From Dehalococcoidia bacterium (GTDB taxonomy: Bacteria > Chloroflexota > Dehalococcoidia > Bin125), in NCBI GenBank assembly GCA_022826965.1, contig JAJDTU010000002.1, positions 186,001-250,000 on the forward strand: a stretch of 64,000 nt of DNA, read 5' to 3'. A program made the translations under genes and the position numbers. Shown one piece after another: positions 39,362 through 47,893 of the stretch. The notes beneath the pieces were generated by a model. The model searched no databases and was not told the DNA's origin. It worked only from the letters and a program-made list of their open reading frames with translations. How positions within the stretch are numbered: position 1 is the first letter of the stretch; each line of letters opens with the position of its first letter.

Positions 39362-40780
39362 GTTCAGCTCGGCCTGGCTGGGTTGCCGACCGCCGTAGCG
39401 GAAGTTGCTGAACGCGCGCGAGATCCGTTTTGGCGTCGGGCTCTTGTAGACGCGCTCCAGCGCGTCGGCGAACTGCAGCGGCGTGCGATGAATCGCGCGG
39501 ATCTGACCCTTCGTCTCGGCATGCTCGAGGACGTCAAAATACAACTCCGCAATCGGCGCATCGAGCTCATGAACCGCTCGCGATCGCCGGAAACGGGAAC
39601 GAAGCCCGTCCAGGGCCGACAGAAGATCACCCTTCAGGTCGGCCTCGGACCAGAGCGATTCGCGCAACTCTTCGGTCTCCGATTGCCGCTTGAGGAACCG
39701 GCGGAAGAAGTAGAAGGCCAGCACCGCGAAGACAACCACTGCCGCAATGCCGCCAAACACCCGCGAAATCACGATGCCCGGCGTCGGATCCGCTTCCCCA
39801 ACCTCCTGGTCGCCGAAGTCCTGTCCTCCGCCTATCCCTTCTTGCAGCTGCTCCTGCGGCAGCGGTTCCGGCGTGCCAACCCACTCTCTGACTTGCTCGA
39901 AGATCCAGAACAGCGGCCAGAGCAGGTAGGTGATCGCGGTGATAATCGCGCGCAACGCCACTCCTAAGACATTGAGCACCGGCTCGACGACCCCGGAGCC
40001 GCCCACCAGCCCGACCACGCCGGTCACAAGTAAGAGGAAGACCGCCACGCCGAGCACGAGGGCGAACAGCGTCGCCGCAACCGAGGCTCCCGTCTGCGCG
40101 ACCCCCAGCCCCTGCACCTGGTCCGAGTTGGCAGCGTTCTTCAGTGCGATCGTGATTAGCCCCGTGACCACCCAGACGATTGCCAGCGTGCGGACGTGAT
40201 CCTCGATCCCGGCGTTGTCGGCAAGCGGAAACGAGGCGACCAGCACGAACAGGCCGAATAGCGCGTAGTTGGAGAAGGAACGATCCGTCAGCGCGCTGCT
40301 GCCCAGCGCGACGCCGCGGAACCAGATCGGGATCAGCATCAGGGCCGCAAACAGCTGGTCGATCTCCCCCGCGATGACCGTGCCGTCCTCGAGCACCACC
40401 TGTTCACGCCAGACCAGGCTGGACGGCCGACCCAGCTCCAGCACCCAGGACATGTTCCAGATCCGGGCGTCCTCCGAGAGGTCGACGGACCCGATGATCT
40501 GTAGCGCAATCAGCGTGATTCCGAGACCCCACCAGAAGCGTTGCTTCATGCTCAGTTCGCGGCTGCCGAGCCAGCGCGAAACGAAGAACCCCAGCACCAG
40601 CGTGCCGCCGACCGCCCAGACCGAGAGCGTCTCCCCGGCGTCGTACGCGATCAGCCGCGGGACCAGCTTGGCCAGAACGATCAGCAGCACGGCCTCGCCC
40701 AGCAACAGCGAGACCGTGTACGCCCACTCCATCCGCCCGCGGGTGGCGCTGCTCGTCAGGGCCGGAGCGGCGGCGCTCAC
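39317..40780 (-). CDS. DUF4129-type membrane protein
   Basis: A 487-residue integral membrane protein with about eight hydrophobic helices between residues 20 and 345, and a cytoplasmic C-terminal domain. That domain holds SRAVHELDAPIAELYFDVLEHA and RAIHRTPLQFADAL, the DUF4129 signature commonly fused to transglutaminase cores. No transglutaminase Cys-His-Asp core is seen. It is the last gene of a MoxR-DUF58-DUF4129 set and its ATG overlaps the DUF58 stop by 4 bases. Confidence 0.82.
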   Translation of the reverse strand: MSAAAPALTSSATRGRMEWAYTVSLLLGEAVLLIVLAKLVPRLIAYDAGETLSVWAVGGTLVLGFFVSRWLGSRELSMKQRFWWGLGITLIALQIIGSVDLSEDARIWNMSWVLELGRPSSLVWREQVVLEDGTVIAGEIDQLFAALMLIPIWFRGVALGSSALTDRSFSNYALFGLFVLVASFPLADNAGIEDHVRTLAIVWVVTGLITIALKNAANSDQVQGLGVAQTGASVAATLFALVLGVAVFLLLVTGVVGLVGGSGVVEPVLNVLGVALRAIITAITYLLWPLFWIFEQVREWVGTPEPLPQEQLQEGIGGGQDFGDQEVGEADPTPGIVISRVFGGIAAVVVFAVLAFYFFRRFLKRQSETEELRESLWSEADLKGDLLSALDGLRSRFRRSRAVHELDAPIAELYFDVLEHAETKGQIRAIHRTPLQFADALERVYKSPTPKRISRAFSNFRYGGRQPSQAELNSMQQSWDSLKDGPS

Positions 40781-42357
40781 GACTGACGGTCCGGTCGGGA
40801 CCAGGGGCTATCGGGTCGCAAACTTCCCTCTCCCCCCCTCTGGGAGGGAGATGCCGCAGGCAGAGGGGGGGCTCCCGCGTTCACCGTCATTGGCTCGGGC
40901 GCCGATGGCGCCGCAGTCTCGTCCGCGCCGACGAACGTGGGCAGATCGACATCCTCGACGGGATCCGGCGGTCGCTCAGTCGCGTACAGACGGTCGGTGC
41001 GAGCCCACGGTCCGGCTTCGCCGACCCGCTCGTAGTGCAGGCCTTCCAGCGCGCTGCGAATGTCGTAGACCGGCGAGTCGGCAAAGGTCCCGGGCGGATC
41101 CTCGATGCCGACGTAGATCAGTCCAATCTGCGCGCCGTGTCGCTTGAGCCGCAGCAGCGACGATTCCAACTCCGGGGTCAGCACCGCGGTGACCAGCGCC
41201 AGCGTCGAGCCGTACGTCAGCCGCTCCTCGCTCAGCATCCGTTCGATCCTGACCAGGGTGAACACGTCCGCCATCGCCAGCGCTTCGAGAATCTTGGTCA
41301 TCTGCCCCGGCGATCTGGATGCCGGCACACGAATCGCCGTGTCGTGCCCCGGCCAGGTGCAGTTCGCCAACAGCCCGACCGGCACTCGCTCGTCGGCAAA
41401 GTCGTTCGCCAGTGAGGCCGCGACCGAGACCGCGCGCTCGAAGATGTCGCCGAAGTAGCCCTGCCACGCGTGCGGCAGCGTGGAGACGTTGAGCGCGACC
41501 ATCGCGATCAGATCGCTGGATGGGTCGTAGACCCGCGATTGCAGTTCCTGACGTCGCGCCGTCGCCTTCCAGTCGACCTTCTTCATCGGGTCGCCGGGCC
41601 GATAGTCGCGAATCGTCTGCAAACGGGTTGGATCCTCGAACAGTCGCTGCCCCCCGCGTTGCTCCCCCTGCGGACGCATCCTGGGCAGGCCCAGGCGCTC
41701 GAGTGCGATCACTTCCGGGTAGACCCAGAGCGTGTGCTCGGTCTCGTCGGTGCGCTCGCGCCGGTAGATGCCGAACAGATCGCCCGATTTGAGGTCGATC
41801 CGAGCGAGCTGGAAGTGCCCGCGAGTAATGAGCGGAATGTCGAACAACCAGGTCAGCCGCTCGTACCAGCGCATCGACGTGCTGCGAACGACGACCCCTT
41901 CCTGTGGCGCCGACTCGTGCAGTCTGCTGAATCCCTGGTTCGACGGCTCGAGGATCTCCGGCAGGTTGATCCGAACCTGCAGCGCCGTCAGCGGAACAAT
42001 CTTGCGATTCTCCAGCCGCAACGTCAGCCGCAGCGTCTCACCGACGAATGCGTGGCTCTGCGAGATCTCGACCCGGGATGTCAGGCGCTCCAGAGCATAG
42101 CGGGTCCAGAGCCAGGCGGCCCAACCCGCGACCAGCACGGTCGCGGCAACCAGCGACACGATGATCTCGCCCACGGCCACGCCGACCAGCACGACGACCA
42201 CCGTGATCGGCGCCCAGATGGCGCGCAGGATCCGGTTGTCGTGGCGGAAGCCCCACTTGCCCGCCGCGATCTTCTGCTCTTTCTCGTCTCGGCGCGTCTC
42301 CGCCTCAATCTCGGCGAGCAGACCCCCGCCAAGTCCGGCGCCGCCCAACATCGACAT
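40777..42357 (-). CDS. DUF58 domain protein with a repeat-derived C-terminus
   Basis: A 526-residue protein with two N-terminal membrane helices (IWAPITVVVVLVGVAVGEII onwards) and a DUF58/vWA-like core: DYRPGDPMKKVDWKATARRQEL and ALNVSTLPHAWQGY. Such proteins work with MoxR ATPases as a chaperone-like pair. The last 35 or so residues (from about 492) are encoded by a dispersed palindromic repeat at 40825-40881 and its edge, so this tail is likely recent. It starts 30 bases after the moxR stop. Confidence 0.88.
   Translation of the reverse strand: MSMLGGAGLGGGLLAEIEAETRRDEKEQKIAAGKWGFRHDNRILRAIWAPITVVVVLVGVAVGEIIVSLVAATVLVAGWAAWLWTRYALERLTSRVEISQSHAFVGETLRLTLRLENRKIVPLTALQVRINLPEILEPSNQGFSRLHESAPQEGVVVRSTSMRWYERLTWLFDIPLITRGHFQLARIDLKSGDLFGIYRRERTDETEHTLWVYPEVIALERLGLPRMRPQGEQRGGQRLFEDPTRLQTIRDYRPGDPMKKVDWKATARRQELQSRVYDPSSDLIAMVALNVSTLPHAWQGYFGDIFERAVSVAASLANDFADERVPVGLLANCTWPGHDTAIRVPASRSPGQMTKILEALAMADVFTLVRIERMLSEERLTYGSTLALVTAVLTPELESSLLRLKRHGAQIGLIYVGIEDPPGTFADSPVYDIRSALEGLHYERVGEAGPWARTDRLYATERPPDPVEDVDLPTFVGADETAAPSAPEPMTVNAGAPPLPAASPSQRGGEGSLRPDSPWSRPDRQS
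40825..40881. repeat. Dispersed palindromic repeat, copy 5 (inside the DUF58 coding sequence)
   Basis: CCTCTCCCCCCCTCTGGGAGGGAGATGCCG followed by CAGGCAGAGGGGGGGCTCC (read in two parts). It lies within the 3' end of the DUF58 gene and is translated as APPLPAASPSQRGGEGS. No frame is lost. Confidence 0.75.
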
Positions 42358-42387
42358 GCTGGACTCCCTCGGTTCTGTGGTTGGGGA

Positions 42388-43371
42388 CTAGCTGCCGGCG
42401 GCAGCGGCTTCGATCGGCACCGGCACGCGGCTGAGCATCTGCTCAAGCAGCGATTCCGGCGTCGACGAGCGCAAACGCGCGTCGGCCGAGAGCATCAACC
42501 GGTGCGGCAATACGACCCGCGCCATCTCTTGCACGTCGTCGGGCAAGACGAAGTCGCGTCCACGGATCGCAGCCAGCGCCCGCGTCGTCCGCAACAACGC
42601 CAGCGACGCCCGGGGCGACGCGCCAAGCTCAAACGCCTTCTCTTCGCGCGAGGCCTGCACGATCGCCACGATGTAGCCGCGCACCGCTTCACCAACCCGC
42701 ACCTGCTCGACCGTCTTGACCATGTCGCGAAGGCGTTCCGATTCCACCACCGGACTGAGTTCCTCCAGCGGCTGAGCCCGCTCGAAGCGAAGCAGAATCT
42801 GGTCCTCTTCGGCCGCGTCCGGATAGCCCATGCGCAGGCGCAGCAGGAAGCGGTCGAGCTGCGCCTCAGGCAGCGGGAACGTGCCCTCGAGTTCCACCGG
42901 ATTTTGCGTGGCGATCACCAGGAACGGACGCGGCATCGCCATCGTCTCGCCCTCGACCGTCAGCTGACGCTCTTCCATCGCCTCCAACAACGCCGCCTGG
43001 GTACGCGGCGAAGCGCGGTTGATCTCGTCGGCCAGCACGAGCTGAGCCAGCAACGGGCCGGCCCGGAACTCAAATTCGCCCGACTTCTGGTTGTAGATGT
43101 TGACCCCGGTCACGTCGGAGGGCAGCAGGTCGGGAGTGAACTGGATTCGCCGGAACGAGCAGCCAATCGAGCGGGCGAACGACTTGGCCAGCATCGTCTT
43201 GCCCAGCCCGGGCACGTCGTCGAGCAGGATGTGACCTTCGGAGAGAATCGCGGCCAGCGTGTAGTCCAGCACCTGCTCGCGACCCACGATCACGCGGCCT
43301 ACGTTCTCGCGCACGCGAGCCGCCATATCGGCAACGTCGGAAAGGGTCGGAGGCAACCCCGAAGTAGTCAC
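42388..43371 (-). CDS. MoxR-family AAA+ ATPase
   Basis: A 327-residue AAA+ ATPase. Walker A is DVPGLGKTMLAKSFA, Walker B is VLADEINRASPRTQAALLEAM, and sensor 1 is FLVIATQNPVELEGT followed by LPEAQLDRFLLRL. MoxR proteins act as chaperones for the maturation of partner complexes. It heads the MoxR-DUF58-DUF4129 operon. It is divergent from cinA, with a palindromic repeat between. Confidence 0.94.
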   Translation of the reverse strand: MTTSGLPPTLSDVADMAARVRENVGRVIVGREQVLDYTLAAILSEGHILLDDVPGLGKTMLAKSFARSIGCSFRRIQFTPDLLPSDVTGVNIYNQKSGEFEFRAGPLLAQLVLADEINRASPRTQAALLEAMEERQLTVEGETMAMPRPFLVIATQNPVELEGTFPLPEAQLDRFLLRLRMGYPDAAEEDQILLRFERAQPLEELSPVVESERLRDMVKTVEQVRVGEAVRGYIVAIVQASREEKAFELGASPRASLALLRTTRALAAIRGRDFVLPDDVQEMARVVLPHRLMLSADARLRSSTPESLLEQMLSRVPVPIEAAAAGS

Positions 43372-43407
43372 CAGCGCAGCGTATCAGCAGCCCTCGAACA
43401 CCAGACA

Positions 43408-43470
43408 TCCCCCTCTGGGGGAGAGCCTGCCCCCGCGTAGGCGGGGGTGCCACGTAGTGACGGAGGGGGC
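43408..43470. repeat. Dispersed palindromic repeat, copy 6, with a nested extra hairpin
   Basis: CCCCCTCTGGGGG, AGAGCCTG, then an extra hairpin CCCCCGC-GTA-GCGGGGG where the ...TG of other copies is, then CCACGTAGTGACGGAGGGGGC. The insert splits the usual sequence. Located in the moxR/cinA divergent gap. Confidence 0.75.
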
Positions 43471-43511
43471 TTACCATCTGACCGACGCAGACACAGCGAG
43501 ACGAGGGCGAA

Positions 43512-44777
43512 ATGCGGGCGGAAATCATCAGCATCGGTACCGAAATCCTGATGGGCGAGATCCTCGACACCAATGCCAACTTCATGGCCCAGCGCCTGCC
43601 CTCGATGGGCATCGACCTCTACTTCATGCACCAGATCGGCGATAACAAGGAACGCCTCGTCGAGCTGATCCAGGCCGCCAGGCGCCGCTCCGATGTCGTG
43701 ATTCTGACCGGCGGTCTCGGCCCCACCGAGGACGACATCACCCGAGACGCCATCGCCGAGTCCGTCGGCGAAGAGCCCTACGTCGTGCCGGAGCTGGAGT
43801 CCCATCTGCGCAACTTCTTCGAGCGCCGCGGCGGACGCATGCCCGAGCAGAACGTCAAGCAGGCGACCATCATTCCCTCCGGCGAATCGATCCCCAATCC
43901 GCGCGGCACCGCTCCCGGTTGGTGGGTGGAGAAGGACGGAGCGATCATCGTTGCCATGCCCGGACCGCCGGCCGAGATGACCGGCATGTGGGAGAACGAC
44001 ATCGCCCCGCGCCTCAAGGAGCGATCGGACGGCGGCGTGCTGATCTCACGCACGCTCAAGACCACGGGCCTCGGCGAGTCGATGCTCGACGAACTGCTCG
44101 GCGATCTCCGCTTCGCCGAGGACCCCACCGTCGGCGTCTATCACAAGGCCGACGGAGTCCACGTGCGCCTCGCGTCCAAGGCGGTGTACGAGGACATCGC
44201 CCGTGACCGAATCAAGCCGGTCGAGCAGCAGATCCGATCGATGCTAGGCGAGGCAATCTGGGGCGTGGACGACGACTCGTTCCAGGAAGCGGTCGGCGCA
44301 TTGCTCAAGGACCGCGGCATGTCGATCGCCGTCATGGAGTCCTGCACTGGAGGTCTGCTCGCCAGCACGATCACCGACGTACCCGGCGCCAGTAGCTACT
44401 TCCGCGGCGGGCTGGTCTCCTACACCGCCGAAGCGAAGATCCAGTACGGCGTCGACGCCGACGTCATTGACGAGCACGGCGTCGTCTCCAACGAGACCGC
44501 CGCGGCCATGGCCGGCGCCGTGCGCCGCCAGTTCGATGCCGACATCGGCGTCGGCATCACCGGCGTCGCCGGCCCGGAGCCCCACGGAGGCCAACCGGTC
44601 GGCGCAATCTGCCTCGGCATCGAGACACAGAACGAGAGCTACGCCACCGGCTACACCTTCGCCCAGACCCGCGCCGCCATCAAGGCCAGAGCCGTCACAT
44701 CGGCCCTCACCCTGATCCGCCGAGCCACCCTCGGCGAACTCATGACCGGCTCCTCGGGCGTCTACCGCCGCCTGTAG
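43512..44777 (+). CDS. cinA: CinA: ADP-ribose pyrophosphatase-like / NMN deamidase
   Basis: A 421-residue two-domain protein. The N-terminal MoCF-binding-like domain begins MRAEIISIGTEILMGEILDTN and includes TGGLGPTEDDITRDA. The C-terminal PncC domain (about 255-410) shows MESCTGGLLASTITDVPGASSY with the nucleophile Ser, and TGVAGPEP. It recycles pyridine nucleotides and is loosely linked to competence. The ATG follows GAGGGCGA. Length is normal. Confidence 0.95.
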   Translation: MRAEIISIGTEILMGEILDTNANFMAQRLPSMGIDLYFMHQIGDNKERLVELIQAARRRSDVVILTGGLGPTEDDITRDAIAESVGEEPYVVPELESHLRNFFERRGGRMPEQNVKQATIIPSGESIPNPRGTAPGWWVEKDGAIIVAMPGPPAEMTGMWENDIAPRLKERSDGGVLISRTLKTTGLGESMLDELLGDLRFAEDPTVGVYHKADGVHVRLASKAVYEDIARDRIKPVEQQIRSMLGEAIWGVDDDSFQEAVGALLKDRGMSIAVMESCTGGLLASTITDVPGASSYFRGGLVSYTAEAKIQYGVDADVIDEHGVVSNETAAAMAGAVRRQFDADIGVGITGVAGPEPHGGQPVGAICLGIETQNESYATGYTFAQTRAAIKARAVTSALTLIRRATLGELMTGSSGVYRRL

Positions 44778-44779
44778 AC

Positions 44780-45280
44780 GTGTCGGACTTCGACCGTCGT
44801 CAGCCGGGCGAGAGCGAAGCGTCTCTCAACGTCGCTGCGTGGCATCTCCAGGTGCTGTTGGCCGCGTTAGCTGCGCTTGACAGCAAGATCATGTTCGTCA
44901 CAGCTCTGAACGTTGCCGCGCTGAGCGCGCTCATCGGTGTTGCCGTTACGGCCGATCCCATCGATTGGTTGCTCTGGCTCGGATTCGGCACAGCCATCAT
45001 TGGAGCAACCATTGGGCTCGCCCGGCTGTGGTCAGAGGAATCCGGGCAGTTCCCATCTCCGAACGACGCCTACTTGACTGCTGTTGAGATTCAACGCCTA
45101 GAGGTTACGGATGATCGCGATCGAGTAGAAAGTCGGGAGAACTTCTACGCTATCTGGCGCGTCAGCCTCAGCTTGAGCAAGGACTTGAGGCAACGGCTCC
45201 TACTGCTGCGAGTCCTGCTAGCTACGACCCTGATCGCGCTTGCCGTCACTGTGGCAACAACACTGACGGCGCTAGCCTGA
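44780..45280 (+). CDS. Small membrane protein, possibly PycTM/SLATT-like
   Basis: A 166-residue protein starting at a GTG 3 bases after the cinA stop. It has two hydrophobic helices at about 28-55 and 60-80, a polar middle (FPSPNDAYLTAVEIQRLEVTDDRDRVESRENFY in two parts), and a last helix at about 145-166. The first helix region with LLAALAALDSKIMFVTALN recalls the ADxKA-type helix of PycTM and SLATT effector proteins used in anti-phage systems. No nucleotide cyclase is nearby, so a defence role is only a possibility. Coupling to cinA is seen. Confidence 0.6.
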   Translation: MSDFDRRQPGESEASLNVAAWHLQVLLAALAALDSKIMFVTALNVAALSALIGVAVTADPIDWLLWLGFGTAIIGATIGLARLWSEESGQFPSPNDAYLTAVEIQRLEVTDDRDRVESRENFYAIWRVSLSLSKDLRQRLLLLRVLLATTLIALAVTVATTLTALA

Positions 45281-45289
45281 CGCAGGACT

Positions 45290-45430
45290 CTAGGTGACGG
45301 TCTTTCCCGGCTTCCGGTGCGGCGGCAGTGAAGCGACGAACTCCTCGTATTCGGCGCGCATTTTGCTCGTGTCTCGGCCGAAGGCGACCCATAGCACCAG
45401 CTCGAACGCGTTCTTGAGCCTAACCCACAC
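45290..45430 (-). CDS. Small protein of unknown function (46 aa)
   Basis: A 46-codon frame from the GTG at 45430, starting (M)WVRLKNAFELVLWVAFGRD and ending KPGKTVT. An AGAGGAG stands about 7 bases before the GTG, a good ribosome site. The N-terminal half is amphipathic with aromatic residues, and the rest is charged. It follows the metallo-beta-lactamase gene by 25 bases on the same strand. Nothing similar is recognised. Confidence 0.45.
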   Translation of the reverse strand: MWVRLKNAFELVLWVAFGRDTSKMRAEYEEFVASLPPHRKPGKTVT

Positions 45431-45455
45431 GATGCGTCTCCTCTTTTCCGTAACT

Positions 45456-46475
45456 TCAGGATAACCGGATCGTCAGCAACCCATCCGCCTCAACCTCTAC
45501 CGCCTCGCCGCCGACCACGAGCGCGTCGATGTGACCGGTCACCTCCGCCAGCGCCTGCCACAACCGCCGATCCGGCAGCCGGCTGAACATCGTCATCAGT
45601 AACTCATACGGCGTCCGTGGACCCTCGCCGAGCATCTCCCGCAGCTGACCCTGACGCTTGCGATGATGCCGCCGCACCCGCTCAATCTCCTCCGTCACCT
45701 CGTCCGACGGCTCACGATGACCGGGATACAGGTGCCCGACATCGAGGGCCTCGATCCGATCGAGCGAATCGGCAAATGCCGGCAGGCTGCGAAACCGCTT
45801 CGGCGGCTCGACCGAGATGTCCCAGTGCCAGCCCGGGTTGGAGTTCAGCCCCGGAATCACCTGATCGCCGCTAAACAGCGCCCCCGTATCCGGCTCGAAA
45901 AAAACGCAGTTACCCGGCGTGTGACCCGGCGCCGAGACCAGTACTACGCGCCGACCGCCGAGCCGAATCTCAGCGCCATCCGACAACTCCTCGTCGGCGC
46001 GGAACGGCGTACCGCGGATCAGGCCGGGCCAGCGCTCTCGTCTGACGCCGCCGCCGGTGTTGTCGCCGGAGCGATAGGCGCGCCGCATCTTCTCGCGCGC
46101 CTCAATGAAGCCCGAAATCCGCTCCTCCGGCACCCCCACCCGGCGCATGTGATCAAACACGTACTGCGTCTGGTAGCCGATGATATTGCGCCCGTGCAGG
46201 AACGACTGCGACTCCAACTCCGAGGCGACGACCGGCACCCCGTGCGCCTGCCAGCGAAACGCGAGTCCGCAGTGGTCGATGTGCGCATGCGTAATCGCGA
46301 CGTACCGGACGTCGCCGATGTGCAGACCCGCCGCGTCAAGTTGAGCCGCGAGCGCATCCCATGCCCCGTCGTAATCGGGACCGGCATCGATCATGATCAC
46401 GCCGTCCGATGTCGGCAGCGCGTACGCCCAGTTGTCCCCCAGCGCGATTGGCAGAACGCCGTGCTCCGTGATCAT
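45456..46475 (-). CDS. Metallo-beta-lactamase-fold hydrolase
   Basis: A 339-residue MBL-fold protein. The zinc site is ITHAHIDHCG (HxHxDH), followed by VSAPGHTPGNC, LFSGDQVIPG and LYPGHREP, all ligands in place. The C-terminal helical domain is of the LACTB2/glyoxalase-II-like type. The ATG at 46475 is used; a GTG at 46487 is also possible. It comes after the flotillin gene in an apparent NfeD-flotillin-MBL operon. It probably hydrolyses a thioester, lactone or phosphodiester. Confidence 0.88.
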   Translation of the reverse strand: MITEHGVLPIALGDNWAYALPTSDGVIMIDAGPDYDGAWDALAAQLDAAGLHIGDVRYVAITHAHIDHCGLAFRWQAHGVPVVASELESQSFLHGRNIIGYQTQYVFDHMRRVGVPEERISGFIEAREKMRRAYRSGDNTGGGVRRERWPGLIRGTPFRADEELSDGAEIRLGGRRVVLVSAPGHTPGNCVFFEPDTGALFSGDQVIPGLNSNPGWHWDISVEPPKRFRSLPAFADSLDRIEALDVGHLYPGHREPSDEVTEEIERVRRHHRKRQGQLREMLGEGPRTPYELLMTMFSRLPDRRLWQALAEVTGHIDALVVGGEAVEVEADGLLTIRLS

Positions 46476-46491
46476 CGAGTCCGACACGCGC

Positions 46492-47892
46492 TCAGGCCTG
46501 CGGCCGCTCGGACTCGTCGGTCGCGTCTCTCTGCGGCGGCTGCTCGTCCGCCGGCTCACCGCTGCGAGCAGTGGACTCCAGCCCCGGGATGTTCTTGATG
46601 CTGCCGACGATGTCGATCCCGGTGAGCGACTCGATCACCTCCGGCACCTGCGCGACCGTCCGGGTGATGTCACGGGTCAGCTTGCTGGCGCCGGTCCCCC
46701 CGCCGTCACCGCCGCCGAACATCACGATTCGGTCGGTGCGGGCCAGCGGCTGCGCGACCGCCTCGGCCACAGCCGGCAATGTCTCCAGCACCTGCTGGAT
46801 CACTGCCGCCTCGCCGTATTGCTTCCAGGCTTCGGCTTTGAGCTGCATCGCGGCCGCTTCAGCCGCGCCCTTCGCCTCGATCGCCTCGGCCTCGGCCTGA
46901 CCGGTCAACCGGATCACCTCCGCCTGCGCCTCGCCCTGACGGCGGGTCGCTTCCGCGTCGGCGGTCGCTTGCGCCACGACCGCGTTGCGCTCGCCCTCCG
47001 CCAGCGTCTCGATGCGGTAACGTTCCGCTTCCGCGGGTTTGCGCACGGTTGCTTCCAGTTCCCGCTCGCGGCGTTGGATCTCCTGTTCCTGCAACTCGAT
47101 CTGTTTCGCCCGTTCAACGACGTCGATCTCAACTTCCTCGCGGCGGATGTCCTGCTGCGTCTTCGCACGCTGCAACTCGTCCGCCAACTCGGCCTCGGCT
47201 CGCCGCGCGTTGACCTCCTGGTCGTACGCTGCCTTCTGCACGTTGTAACCGCGTTCCGACTCGGCGATCCGCGTCTCCGCCTCGAACGTCGCGGCCTCTT
47301 GCTCGCGCTTGGCCTCTGCCGAGCGGATGCCGGCGTCGCGTTCGGCCTCCGCCTGACCGATCGTTGCATCGCGCCGGACCTCAGCCGTCCGACGCACCCC
47401 GAGCGCATCCAGATACCCGCCCGGATCCTTGATGTCGCGGATCGTGAAGGACACGATCTCCAGGCCCATCCCGGCCAGGTCGGGCGAGGCGACCGTTCGC
47501 ACCTGCGACGCGAACTTCTCCCGATCCTGGTAGATGTCCTCCATCGTCATCGTGCCCAGGATCGCGCGCTGGTGGCCTTCAAGCGTTTGCAGCGGCACAT
47601 CCATCACCTCGACCTCGGTCTTACCCAGGAACTGCTGGGCCGCCGTCCGGATCGCTTCCTCCGAGCGCGCCACTTTGACCTGCGCCACGCCATCCACCGA
47701 GACGGCCACACCCTCGCCGGTGTACACGTTCTCGGTCTTCACATGCAGCGTCATCACGCTCAGCGGCAGCCGCTGCGAACGATGAAAGACTGGCAGCACG
47801 ATCGTCCGCCCGCCGACTACGACTTTGGGCTGCTCGCCGCCGCCCGACCTGACCAGCGCCTCATTCGGTCCGACTGTTTGAATCACCCCCAT
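46492..47892 (-). CDS. Flotillin-family (SPFH) membrane scaffold protein
   Basis: A 466-residue flotillin. The SPFH domain covers about 30-190 (VYTGEGVAVSVDGVAQVKV; QFLGKTEVEVMDVPLQTLEGHQRAIL split across residues 85-110). A long coiled coil rich in Glu, Ala and Arg fills 190-370, and a late block ETLPAVAEAVAQPLARTDRI is typical of FloT/flotillin. No clear membrane helix; attachment may use the N-terminus. It starts one base after the NfeD stop, the classic flotillin-NfeD pair. Confidence 0.93.
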   Translation of the reverse strand: MGVIQTVGPNEALVRSGGGEQPKVVVGGRTIVLPVFHRSQRLPLSVMTLHVKTENVYTGEGVAVSVDGVAQVKVARSEEAIRTAAQQFLGKTEVEVMDVPLQTLEGHQRAILGTMTMEDIYQDREKFASQVRTVASPDLAGMGLEIVSFTIRDIKDPGGYLDALGVRRTAEVRRDATIGQAEAERDAGIRSAEAKREQEAATFEAETRIAESERGYNVQKAAYDQEVNARRAEAELADELQRAKTQQDIRREEVEIDVVERAKQIELQEQEIQRRERELEATVRKPAEAERYRIETLAEGERNAVVAQATADAEATRRQGEAQAEVIRLTGQAEAEAIEAKGAAEAAAMQLKAEAWKQYGEAAVIQQVLETLPAVAEAVAQPLARTDRIVMFGGGDGGGTGASKLTRDITRTVAQVPEVIESLTGIDIVGSIKNIPGLESTARSGEPADEQPPQRDATDESERPQA

Positions 47893-47893
47893 G

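Noticed and set aside
41470-43440. Plus-strand open frame of over 650 codons
   Set aside because: Antisense to DUF58 and MoxR, both with clear motifs; the frame is a result of GC-rich codon use.
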